DNA of 64,000 nucleotides from Pyropia yezoensis (lineage: Eukaryota; Rhodophyta; Bangiophyceae; Bangiales; Bangiaceae), in contig CM020619.1 of assembly GCA_009829735.1 (NCBI GenBank), positions 21,880,671 through 21,944,670 on the forward strand, given 5' to 3'. Positions 9,517 to 19,861 of the stretch are shown piece by piece (the stretch's first letter is position 1; each line of letters begins with the position of its first letter). Below the pieces are notes generated by a model. It was not told where the DNA came from and did not search any database. It was given only the letters and a program-made list of their open reading frames with translations. A program made the translations under genes and the position numbers.

Positions 9517-11631
9517 TTGCTTTTCTCGGTTCACACTTCACCATCACCACCACCTCCCCTTCACCTTCCACGGGGCCGCCCCACGCTGGGGAGGCCACCC
9601 GTCTACCCACGATCCGAGTCCCCCTCAACTCGAGGCGGGTCTCGGGCCGCTGTAGCCAGGGCGTCTCTCCCCAACTTGGGGAGAGCCATGGCTACCCCGG
9701 GAGTGGAGACAGACTCTCTTGACGAACGTATGGAGGACACCTCCTACGGTGCAGCGCCCGCCGGGACTTCCGGCGGGGGCTCCGCGATCGCTTCGGGGGA
9801 TGGGACTCCCGCGTCACGCGGCTTTGGGTTGACGGCGGGATCTCCCCCGGAGGCGGGACAAGTTGTCCCGCGTGAGGCCTTGGGGCGGTAGTTTTACCCC
9901 GCTTGGCCTCTCTATGAGGAGGGGCTGACTGTTCTTCGCTGTGGCCGACTTGGCGCAGCGATGGGTCGGGTATGGGACCGCCTACGGGAGAAGTATCCCC
10001 GTAGCGTCGGGTTCCCTGCCGGCTTCAGGACGGACCAGTTTGCCTTCCTGGACGACGAGGAGGTCGAAGATGGACAGCGTGCCAAGGCCATGGTGGACCG
10101 CGGGGGAACTATCCCGGGTCCCGGCGACTTGCCGACCTTTACTTGGGACGCGGTGGCAACTCGCCCCCCGTACCTTCACGAGGCCGATCCGCACACTCAT
10201 CACTTTGATGTGCGGATGGAGAAGGACTTCCGGCGAGGTCCCTACTTGGTGACCTCGGCTCAACTTGAATTCCCTCAGCAGTCTCCTGCCAGTAAGGAGC
10301 AATACTATCCGAAGAAGCCCGAGTGGTTGCCTCAAGTTGAGGTCCCCTACGGGTTCCCGGCGTTGCTGCCACGGTTGCTTGACCACTTCGGCGCCGTCAT
10401 GTTGACGGCTGGCCCTGATCATCTGGTGTGGGCCATGTTGGCCACCCAGTGGCTTCTCGAGGTCATGTCGACCTGGGTGTCTTGTGTTCAGCGGCGGGAG
10501 ATGCTCTGGCACCTCCCCCTCCGGCTTATCCAAGGTCTGGAACAGCTCACCCCTCAGCTAGTTGCTGAGGGGTGCTCATCAGGACAACTCACTCTACTTG
10601 AGGAGATGCTCCGCCTTCACAAGTTTATCGAGTGGGAGAGCATTGAGCACAAGTTGCGCCGCCCCACTCGTAGGCCCAAGGACGATGGCGCACTTCGCCA
10701 GTTCGTCTGGGTCGCTCGTGAACTTTACGACGGCCGTGTGGTCCTACGCGAGGGGTTGGGCATCGGGGACTACCCAAATGCCCCGGGAGTGGATCGCCAC
10801 GCTGCGCCACCCCCGGACAAGCCCATAGTTATGGCCGTGCCCTCATATGATGACCATATGTCTCAACCCACTGCGGGGGCCCCAAGTCGGGGTCGCAGTT
10901 ACACCCGGGTACCGCCACCTCGGCGGGCCCCTCCGCTTCCTCCTGTTCCTTTCCAACCTCACGGGAACATCCCGATCAGCGTGGCCGTGGAGTCTTCCAC
11001 CCCGGTGTCCCCCAACTTGGGGGCCACCCTCCTGACGGTATACCCCAAGTTGGTGTTGCCGCCCACGCCTCTAACCTCAGAGATGATGATCACCACGTTG
11101 GTGCGCACCATTTCCTGGTTGGCCGCGTCGACCGCAACCCTTCAAACTTCCGAGACTCCTCAACTTGAGGAGCGCGCTCGTACTGCAGTGGAAACCGCGA
11201 GTTGCGAGTCGGTGGCGGAGTTTATGACGGCCGAGTTGGCTCGCATAGGGGCTATTATGCCCCAGCCAGCCCCACTTGGGCGTTGCAAACGTCGTGCGAG
11301 CCGGGCATACTCGCCTCCTCGCCGTCGTCGCCGACGCTCGCGGCGCTCTTCCTCCGTGTCCGAAGACGAGCTGTCTTACTCCGTCTCGGAGTCCTCGACT
11401 CCGTCAGAGTCGGAGTCGGTCCGGCGTCTGCGTCGCCAACTTGCGCGCAAGACTGAGCAGAAGAGCAGCCGCGGTCATCGCCACTTGCGCGACCGTGAGA
11501 GGCGCGACGGTTCCGACTTGGAGTCGCCGGCCCCGCCGACTGGTGGGGAGCGTTATCGCCGTGGGTCTCGCCGCTCGTCTCCACGTGAGGGCGAGGGCCG
11601 TGGGGTCGGAGAGTCTAGAATGCATGCCTAG
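9517..11631 (+). pseudogene. Opposite-strand ORF of element 1 (aORF), one internal stop
   Basis: This ORF lies between pol and the 3' LTR but points the other way, convergent with pol. About 705 codons if read from 9517; a second conserved Met is at 9688. The only lesion seen is TAG at 9889-9891, where element 3 has TGG, leaving an intact 556-aa frame from 9961. The N-terminal part is acidic (ETDSLDERMEDTSYG). The middle is predicted globular with FRTDQFAFLDDEEVED, DPHTHHFDVRMEKDF and LLEEMLRLHKFIEWESIEHK. The C-terminus is Arg/Ser-rich (RRRRRRSRRSSSVSEDEL, then ESESVRRLRRQLARK), like an SR or nuclear basic region. I do not recognise a family. The same ORF occurs in elements 2 and 3, so it belongs to the element. 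Confidence 0.8.
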
Positions 11632-11742
11632 TTGGCAGCTGCCTTTGTTGTGAGAGTGTGAGGGTTAGGGCTGTAGTTAAAAGCCACTCTGCGTACCACT
11701 TCGAGTTAAAGCACTCTCTTGGCACTGTTGCTCGGCCTTCCC

Positions 11743-14700
11743 TCACGTTGAGGGGGGGCTGTTAGGGTCAATCTCATTCCGGGCACAGTATGCCTGGACC
11801 CTCTCAGCGAGAAGGTCCTCCACATACTCCCACGTATCATCCTTGGCTTTGTAGCCAAACCAACGCACCCTCAACATGAGGCGGTCAGTGTCCTCATCCC
11901 AGCCGTGGTCGATGAACATATCCAACACGTACTCCTGCGGGCCCTGTTTGGCCGCAGGCAGTGAGGGGAGGCGCCACGCTTCCAACGCACGCGCCCAAGC
12001 TGGGTCGCCTGCAGGCGGTGGTGCAACTTTGACCACGTCCTGTCCGTTCACTGTGCGGACCCCATCGTCACTTTCGATGGTGAAGCGCCGCCCATCAGTA
12101 CGAAGGACCTGTTACGGCCCCTTCGTCTGGAATACCAACATACCGCCAGTTGGGGTGTGCGAGTGAACCAGTACCCAGTCACCCTGCTCGGGGACATGCT
12201 TAGCATTGCGCACCTTTTTGTCAAAGGTACGCTTGTAGCGCTTTTGTGCTTTGTCCATCTCAGCCCTGACTTTAGGGATGAGGTGTTCAAGCCTAGCAGC
12301 GAACTCCGCCTTACTCTCAGTAGGAGTAGGCGTACTGCCACCATCCTCCCTAGTTGGGAGCGACCGCCGCACAGCAATAGACCGCACGCGACGGGGGGTC
12401 ACAAAAGCGAGGGGTACTTCCCCGGTAGATGAGTGAACCTGCGAATTGTAGGCAGTAGTAAGAATAGAAATGTATTGGTCCCACGTCTTCACGTGCTCAC
12501 TCACATAGTGGCGCAGCTGCCTAACAATAGTTTTGTTGAAGCGCTCCACCTGCCCATTAGTTTGTGGGTGGTAGAAGGTAGCATAGTTTGCCTTAACCCC
12601 CAACATGTCCAGCACTCCCTGAAACAGTACAGACGCAAATTGCGGTCCATTGTCCGACAGTGTACTATCTGGGATGCCATACGCGGCAGCCCAGTGATCT
12701 AGGAAGGCTGACACGACCGACATGGCCGTGATCTCTGCCAGTGGGATCGCTCGCGTAAGTTTCGTGAAGCGGTCACAGATGACCAGGAGGTACTGGTTGC
12801 CCTCCTCGGTCACTGGCAGTGGCCCAAGAATGTCCATCGCCAACGCGGCGAAGGGCTCCTTGGCCGGGAACAATAGCATAGCCGTACTAGGCCGCCGTTC
12901 CATCAGACGATTCTGTGCACAACTTGTGCAGGCAGCCACCCAACTGTAGATGTCCACCACCATGGACGGCCAGTAGTACCTGGTCCTCAGGGTCTGGTAC
13001 AGTTTACTAGACCCCAGGTGTCCACCTGTGGGAGCGTTATGCTCCCTCTCAAGGATACTGCCCTTGAGGGATGCGGGGACGACAAGTTGTTCGGTCATCT
13101 GGAATACCCCCCTCCTCATGAGGAGGCCATCGTCTCCCAGGAAGAACCGCGTCTCCGCCACTGTATCCAGTGTATCCCTCTGTGACTTGCAGAAGGAGTC
13201 CTCGGCCTGGGCCTTCACCACCTCGTCCAGGGACAGGGGCAAGTACTTCTTGTTCCCTGGCGCCTCGGAGTTCAACGCCTGACCCGAGCGCGTGACTATC
13301 CCCACGATGGGAATGTCATCGTCGACTGGGCTAGTGTCCAGCCCCTCGGTGGGTACCCGAGAGAGGCCGTCGGCAAGGGCATGTTGCCTACCAGGTCGGT
13401 ACTCAATATCAAAGTTGAAGGGTGCCAGTCGCAACCTCCTCCTGTTCAGGCGTGTGTTCGTACAGTCCGTCTTAAAGATGAACTGCAACGCGCGGTGGTA
13501 GTGGCAGTATTGACCCCCAGGTAGGGGGGCAACACGTGCCATGCAAGGGGCGGCAGGCCACTAGCCTGATCCGTTCCTCCCCCTGCATTTGGGTCCATAT
13601 TCCCTAAGTTTGGGATAGTTAGCTTAGTAGTAAATCCAACTTGGATTTGAGGGTTTTCTGCATTTCTCGTCTTGAATTTTCGTGTGGCCCGGTGGGCAGG
13701 TGCTGGGGTGGGAGATTCTGAGTGGCGAGATTCTGAGGGGACCCTGGGGGGATAAGGGGAGGGACAGCGGGGCTTGGCCCTGCGGCCCCGTCCCGACCAA
13801 GAAACTGTTGGACCACACACCATCCTCTTGTTTGTCCGTGGGGGGTTTGCCCCACTACAGGGACAGAGTGTGTGCGACTTGCACTTCTTCCGGTTCCCCC
13901 GACACGGGAGGCAGCCCTGGCACACCGCCCCAACTTGGGTGCCGTGTGTGCTTGTGGTTTTTGCCACAGTGGTCACAGCGGATATGGAACTTTTCACCCT
14001 CCAGGTAGTGACGAAGTAACGTCACCGCCCACACCACTGCGAGTCCTTCCAACTCGGTGACTCCGTAGTTCTTCTCGGCCGAGTTCAGCCCCTTGCTAAA
14101 GTATCCCACCGGCAATTACTCCTTGTCCGGCTGCTGCTGAAGCAACACACAACCAAGTTGGTCGTAGCTAGCGTCCACACCCAGGATGTAGTGGCCTCCC
14201 AACCTGGGAATAGCCAGGATAGGGGGCTTCAGCAGAAGGTCCCGAAGAGTCTCAAAGGATTCCTGCTCCACCCGACTTGGGGGAGGCAGGTTCTTCGGGA
14301 GAGTTGAGCTCACTAACTCATTCAACGGCTTTGCCACCTTGGCGAAGCCCTTGGTGAAACGTCGGTACACGTTACACATCCCGAGGAAGCTCCTCATCTG
14401 GGTCTGGCTCCGGGGGTACTGAGCCTTACGGATGGCCCTCAAGTTCTTCTCGTTGACGCTGAGACGCCCCGGACGGACAACATGTCCCAAGTATTCTACC
14501 TCTTGAGTGAAGAGGTGGCACTTACTCGCTTTCAGTGACACACCGGCGTCAGCAAGTAGCTTGAACACCTGGCCAAGATGGCCAATGTGCTCCTCCGGAC
14601 TTCGGGAGAACACAATGATATCGTGTAGGTACACAAGACAGATCTGCCACCGTACTCCGGCCAGAATCATGTCCATAGCGCGCTGGAAAGTTGCCGGCGC

Positions 14701-16200
14701 GTTACACAGTCCAAACGGTAGTCGTTTGCACTGGTAGGTACCACAGTGACAGGTAAAGGTAGTTTTATGCCTGTCTTCCGGGGCAATGGGAATTTGCCAG
14801 TACCCCGCGTTACAGTCTAGGGTAGAGAACACGTTCGCCTCCCCCAGAGAGTCTAGACAGTCGTCCATCCTAAGGAGGGGATAACTATCCTTCACCTTGC
14901 TCTCGTTGAGCTTACGGTAGTCGATACAGAACCGTGGGGTCCCATCAACTTTGGGGACAATGACCACCGGACTCGCCCACTCGGCGTTGCTGGCCTCGAT
15001 CACATCGAGGGCCTTCATGCGAGCAACTTGCTCCTTAACGAGGGCCCTTGAACGGGGTCCTCCCCTATACGGTTGTTGGCGTATAGGGGGTGCACCGGGC
15101 TTCGACTCCATCCGGTGTTGGGTAGCTCTCATGAGTCCCAATTGACCATCCCACAACGTGTGATATTGGTCCAAGAGGCGTTCAACTTGAACCCTCAACC
15201 TGGGGGGAACACCCTCCATGTTCACATGGGGCCGAGGAGAGGCGGCCGACTTGGCTTGGTGCTTCTCCTTTCCAGACTTCGGGTCGCTACTCGTGCCCTC
15301 GTTGAGGGTGACCGCTACTACCGGTCCCTCGTGTTGGTCGATGTCGCCAAACTTGGCTCCCGACTTGAACTACTTGGGCGACGAGCTCAGGTTCATCACC
15401 TGGATCCTCCACGGGACTCCGGCTTTGGAGTCCATCGTGCCAAGGGCAACATGCACTTGGTGCTTGCGAGCAAGACGGGGGTAAGGGTGCACCAACCAGT
15501 TCCCCGTATAATCAGTTACAACGTCAACGTGCGCCACCGAGTTGGGGGGCAACGTGACTTTACGGGCTCAACGCAGGGTAGCAGTAAACCCTTCCCTCAC
15601 AGAGCAAACAGGCTTCGACTGTGAGACTGTCACAGGAGCCACAGACTTTCTCTTACCAAGGATGGGGATAGTCTCACCATTCATCAACTTGACCTAGTAC
15701 TCAGGGCCACAAATCAAAGGCACATGTGTAACAACATAAGGGGTACCCAGAAGCAGGGGTACCGATACATTCTCAACTACACCATAGGTCACGTCGACCT
15801 CATGGGTCCCCAACCTAGGTGGTAGGGTCACGGCACCAACGATGGGAAGTACCCCACCATTGATGTCAATCATATGGTCAGCTTTGGACCTCCAGCGTTG
15901 GAGCTTCACCTCCTTTGGTAATAGCGACTTGCGTATCAAGGAGGCTCCTGACCCGGTATCAAGTACGATACGGGCACAACAGGCGCGACCGGGGGCAAGT
16001 TGCACACGTCCAGCCACCTGGAAGTTCTCACCCGTCAGCACCGCGATGACCCGACGTGGGTTTACGTTCTTGGGGAGTCCTACCCGAGGTGGGCGGACTC
16101 CCTTAGGTCGCCGCAGTATCCGGCAGGGTTGGTTCGTCCTCTTGGCCCACTTGGCCGAGGATGCCGTTGTGAGCTTAAAACGGCCAGCTCCAACGGTCAT
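11743..16200 (-). pseudogene. pol of element 1 (PR-RT-RNase H-IN-chromodomain), inactivated
   Basis: The start ATG at 16200 overlaps the gag stop (ATGA). Domains in order: aspartic protease with LDTGSGASLIRK; RT with FCIDYRKLNES and LPFGLCNAPATFQRAM; RNase H with DASYDQLGCVLLQQ; integrase with an HHCC-type zinc region (ACTSCAQNR), MDILGPLP and LSDNGPQFAS; and a C-terminal chromodomain (RLMLRVRWFGYKAKDDTWEY). The RT catalytic motif reads YLHD rather than YLDD, predicting loss of polymerase activity. Stops terminate the frame near 15694, 15370, 14116 and 12112, mostly at Tyr or Trp codons, and a solo LTR splits RNase H from integrase. Chromodomains in this position define chromoviruses and guide insertion in known members. 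Confidence 0.92.
13500..13968 (+). mobile_element. Solo LTR inserted in pol of element 1
   Basis: 469 bp, opposite in orientation to the host element. It is flanked by the 5-bp direct repeat GTGGT (13495-13499 and 13969-13973). Compared with element 2, the empty site is one copy of that pentamer in the RNase H coding sequence. The first base is A instead of T. This is the cleanest evidence that the family makes 5-bp target duplications, and it shows that LTR-LTR recombination has removed a full copy here. The antisense Cys-rich frame is open throughout. Confidence 0.93.
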
Positions 16201-18139
16201 TCGTTTCCCGCCGACTTGGCGTCCGAATCTGAGGGCGGGGAGGAAGACGACGAGTCCGAGGACGACGTGTCCGCCTCCTCCGCCGAGGGTGTGGCGACCG
16301 CGACGACCGATCGAGACCCACCCTCGCGGCGTAAACGTACTTCGTTCGTAGCCGACTTCTTACTCGCATTCCTAACAAGTTGTTGGATGCGTTTACTCAA
16401 CTTGGGGCAATCATATGCCCAGTGTCCATCGGAGTTGCAGTTCCATCACCGATTGTCTGTTCCTGGAGGGGTCTTCCCGACTGGGGAAGACGAAAAGGTA
16501 CCCTGGGAAGTTCCCACGGCAGCTACCACCCTCTCCTTGCGGATTCGGCGTGCCTCTCGTAGCTCTCTGGCTCGGCGCGCCTCCTCCCGTTCCTTGGCCA
16601 ACTCGGCTTGACGCTCCTGGCGTTGTTCCTCTCGCAACTTGCGGTAGGCCTCGCCTCTGCGGTAGGCGAACCTAGCCAACTCCGCCAGGGTCGCCCGGGC
16701 AGTGTTATGCTCCCGGCTCTCCATCCGGACTGACCAATGGAGTCCCTCCACAAACCGACTCTTCACCACAGCTTGTGGATGAAGAAACCCACAAAGATTG
16801 TTGAGCTTACGGACTCGCTCCGCAAAGGACAACTCGTCCTCCGCCTCTTCCTGATGGCCTGCGTAAACTCCTCGACTTGAGAAGCCAACGCCGCTTCATC
16901 AACCATGGCCCTGAACAACCAGTTGACGAGCTCCAAATAGGACGTCACCTCCCCAGCGCCTCCACTTGAGGACCTGGGCATGACGGACATAAGTTCTGTC
17001 CGGAGGTCGCCCTTGGTAAGCTCCTGTAGCATATAGAAAGCCATGCCCTCACTTATGGCATTCTCACAGGCTTTTGTGAACCGACGTAGAAACTCAAAGA
17101 CACGGCGGGGGGGAGTTCCATCCCACTCCGCTTTGTGCCCAAAAGAGTGAAGTGCATTCTTCTTGGCACGGCCCATAGCTCGGGCCTGGTCAGGACCATA
17201 CGCCACCGACTTGTTGTGGAGGGCGTAGGTCTCACAGTCAAAGATCCTCTGGTAGACCGGGTTGGCTACCTGGATCTTGGGCGCCACCTCACGTTGAGAG
17301 AAAAGCCGCTGAGGCAATGGGGTGAGCTGACGCGCAGTGCCTATCGTCTGCTGCGGCGAGCTTGGTGTAGCCACCGGCGTTTCCGAGGGGAACTCCCCCG
17401 TGAAGGGCGTGCGCCCCACTGAGAATGGTGTGGCTCCCTCGTTGGGAGTCACAGGTGTCGCCCCTTGTTTGGGGCGACCCGAGATAGGCGTGAGGAGGGA
17501 TTCCCCCTGCGCCTGCGGGCTCGAAAGCCCCGATCCGGTCTGGACATTAAGGCCATCTGGCAAACTCGCCACAGTCTGATTCAGAATAGTATTCGTCATC
17601 GTGACCACCAGGTCCGGCAAAGTCTGCCGCAACACATTGGTCGCCTCCCGACGGACAGTTTCCGCGAGGAGTGGGTTGACGACTCCAGTTGAGTCTCGGT
17701 CCGCCTCCGGGAGTCCACCTGAGGGGTAACCACGTTCCTCAGGGGTCTCAACCGGGGGCATGGGCGCGAGCCAATCGCCGACCAACGGAGGTCCGCCGTC
17801 CTCCAAAAGCCTAGTTGGCGACGGCTCCAAGCCAAAGCTGGCTCCAACACGAGTGGATCCCGCGGGGACAGTCCTCACCCCTTGGGACGTTCCCGTTGAG
17901 TGTACCACACGGTGGCCAGACTTCGGCCCACCCACATCAGAAGTGTCACCCGAATGAACTCCCGACTGAGTCGGGGTGGTCTGTTGCCCGCCCGCACTTC
18001 CAGTCCTGCTGGCTTGAGGGACCTCCAGTCCCTCTGCGACCCCAGGTCAACCCACTTGTGTCTCACCAGTATTCAAAGGCACTGAAGTACGTGCGTCACC
18101 CGTGTACTCCCCGGACGACGGGGGGTCCGAACTAGCCAT
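16197..18139 (-). pseudogene. gag of element 1, inactivated
   Basis: The ATG at 18139 opens MASSDPPSSGEYTGDAR. The long middle is a capsid-like region (IQVANPVYQRIFDCETYALH onward), followed by a charged helical stretch (RKLREEQRQERQAELAKERE), a CCHC zinc knuckle and a Ser/Asp-rich tail ending GNE. Lesions: an early TGA near codon 32, a frameshift near 16860, and TGA replacing the first zinc-knuckle Cys (element 3 keeps CWNCNSDGHWAYDCP). The early TGA and the knuckle TGA are shared with element 2. The gag stop overlaps the pol start as ATGA. Confidence 0.88.
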
Positions 18140-18238
18140 GTTGGCTGAAGATCCGTATGACACGGTCCAAGTCCACCGTTCCTGTGAGACAGAGGGCCCC
18201 CTACACCCGGGTGCACCCGGAGGTAAAGTTTACCTCTG

Positions 18239-18256
18239 TCCCCTACTGCTCCACCA
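18239..18256 (-). other. Primer-binding site of element 1
   Basis: TGGTGGAGCAGTAGGGGA on the minus strand, two bases inside the 5' LTR. It begins with TGG as expected for pairing with a tRNA 3' CCA end; the matching tRNA was not identified. The three elements share this site (TAG/CAG variant in the middle). Confidence 0.7.
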
Positions 18257-18258
18257 AA

Positions 18259-18727
18259 AGTGGCCAAAACCACTCGCACACGCTACACCCAAGCTGGGGC
18301 GGTGTACAAGGGCTGCCTCCCGTGTCGGGGGAACCGGAAGAAGTGCAAGTCGCACACACTCTGTCCCTGTTGTGGGGCAATCCTCCCACTGACAAAAAAG
18401 AAGATGGTGTGTGGGCTAACAGTTTCTTGGTCGGGACGGGGAAGCAAGGCTAAGCCCCGCTGTCCCTCCCCTTATCCCCCTAGGGTCCCCTCAGAATCTC
18501 GCTACTCAGCATCTCCCACCCCAGCACCTGCCCACCGGGCCACACGAAAGTTCAAGACGATAAATGCAGAAAACCCTCAAATCCAAGTTGGATTTACTAC
18601 TAAGCTAACTATCCCAAACATAGTGAATATGAAACCAAATGCAGAGAGAGTAACTGATCAGGCTAGTGGCCTGCCGCCCCTTGCATGGCACGTGTTGCCC
18701 CCCTACCTGGGGGTGAGTACTGCTACA
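18259..18727 (-). repeat. 5' LTR of element 1
   Basis: 469 bp. Its end is slightly mutated (GGCCACT instead of GCCACA). It shares several variants with the facing LTR of element 2, for example CATAGTGAATATGAAACC (the others have a CTTAGGGAATATGGACC-type sequence). It is therefore closer to that LTR than to its own 3' LTR. Confidence 0.9.
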
Positions 18728-18755
18728 CTGTGGCTCTGCCTCTCGTGGTGGAGAG
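18728..18755. other. 28-bp spacer between facing elements 1 and 2
   Basis: Runs from CTGTG to GAGAG. Its reverse complement, with one difference, stands directly upstream of element 3 at 53428-53455. Relative to the left flank of element 1 (8831-8877, which continues at 53386-53455 without inversion), this spacer is inverted. Confidence 0.85.
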
Positions 18756-19224
18756 TGTGGCAGTATTGACCCCCAGGTAGGGGGGCAACACGTGCCATGC
18801 AAGGGGCGGCAGGCCACTAGCCTGATCAGTTACTCTCTCTGCATTTGGTTTCATATTCACTATGTTTGGGATAGTTAGCTTAGTAGTAAATCCAACGTGG
18901 ATTTGAGGGTTTTCTGCATTTATCGTCTTGAATTTTCGTGTGGCCCGGTGGGCAGGTGCTGGGGTGGGAGATGCTGAGTGGCGAGATTCTGAGGGGACCC
19001 TAGGGGGATAAGGGGAGGGACAGCGGGGCTTGGCCCTGCGTCCCCGTCCCAACCAAGAAACTGTTGGACCGCACACCATCCTCTTGTTTGTCAGTGGGAG
19101 GATTGCCCCACAACAGGGACAGAGTGTGTGCGACTTGCACTTCTTCCGGTTCCCCCGACACGGGAGGCAGCCCTTGTACACCGCCCCAGCTTGGGTGTAG
19201 CGTGTGCGAGTGGTTTTGGCCACT
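18756..19224 (+). repeat. 5' LTR of element 2
   Basis: 469 bp, starts TGTGGCAGTATTGACC, ends GGCCACT. It faces the element 1 LTR across 28 bp, forming a nearly 1-kb palindrome. The antisense Cys-rich frame is open (minus strand, 19223 to 18723). Confidence 0.9.
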
Positions 19225-19226
19225 TT

Positions 19227-19244
19227 TGGTGGAGCAGTAGGGGA
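19227..19244 (+). other. Primer-binding site of element 2
   Basis: TGGTGGAGCAGTAGGGGA, two bases after the 5' LTR; identical to that of element 1. Confidence 0.7.
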
Positions 19245-19343
19245 CAGAGGTAAACTTTACCTCCGGGTGCACCCGGGTGTAGGGGGCCCTCTGTCTCACA
19301 GGAACGGTGGACTTGGACCGTGTCATACGGATCTTCAGCCAAC

Positions 19344-19861
19344 ATGGCTAGTTCGGACCCCCCGTCGTCCGGGGAGTACACGGGTGACGCACGTACTTCA
19401 GTGCCTTTGAATACTGGTGAGACACAAGTGGGTTGACCTGGGGTCGCAGAGGGACTGGAGGTCCCTCAAGCCAGCAGGACTGGAAGTGCGGGCGGGCAAC
19501 AGAGGCACACCGAATCCGCAAGGAGAGGGTGGTAGCTGCCGTGGGAACTTCCCAGGGTACCTTTTCGTCTTCCCCAGTCGGGAAGACCCCTCCAGGAACA
19601 GACAATCGGTGATGGAACTGCAACTCCGATGGACACTGGGCATATGAATGCCCCAAGTTGAGTAAACGCATCCAACAACTTGTTAGGAATGCGAGTAAGA
19701 AGTCGGCTACGAACGAAGTACGTTTACGCCGCGAGGGTGGGTCTCGATCGGTCGTCGTGGTCGCCACACCCTCGGCGGAGGAGGCGGACACGTCGTCCTC
19801 GGACTCGTCGTCTTCCTCCCCGCCCTCAGATTCGGACGCCAAGTCGGCGGGAAACGAATGA
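19344..19861 (+). pseudogene. gag of element 2, large internal deletion
   Basis: Starts at the conserved ATG (19344) and has the same early TGA as element 1. At about 19501 it jumps from the ...GSAGGQQ region to the charged region just before the zinc knuckle, losing roughly 1.4 kb that elements 1 and 3 keep. The first Cys codon of the knuckle is TGA, as in element 1. The Ser/Asp-rich tail and the ATGA overlap with pol are intact. Confidence 0.88.

Larger units (their letters stand above)
8878..18727 (-). mobile_element. Ty3/gypsy chromodomain retrotransposon, element 1
   Basis: Read on the minus strand: 5' LTR 18259-18727, primer-binding site 18239-18256, gag, pol (protease, RT, RNase H, integrase, chromodomain), an opposite-strand ORF, polypurine tract 9347-9359, 3' LTR 8878-9346. 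Outer flanks are CTCTC on the left and CTGTG on the right, so they are not a simple target duplication (see findings). A solo LTR (13500-13968) interrupts pol, and there are several in-frame stops, so the copy is dead. Its inner part (about 12.5-18.7 kb) resembles element 2 most; its outer part resembles element 3 more. Confidence 0.93.

Noticed and set aside
18259-19224. Facing LTRs read as one long palindromic element or foldback transposon
   Set aside because: Each half is a complete 469-bp LTR followed by its own primer-binding site and gag, so these are two retrotransposons head to head.
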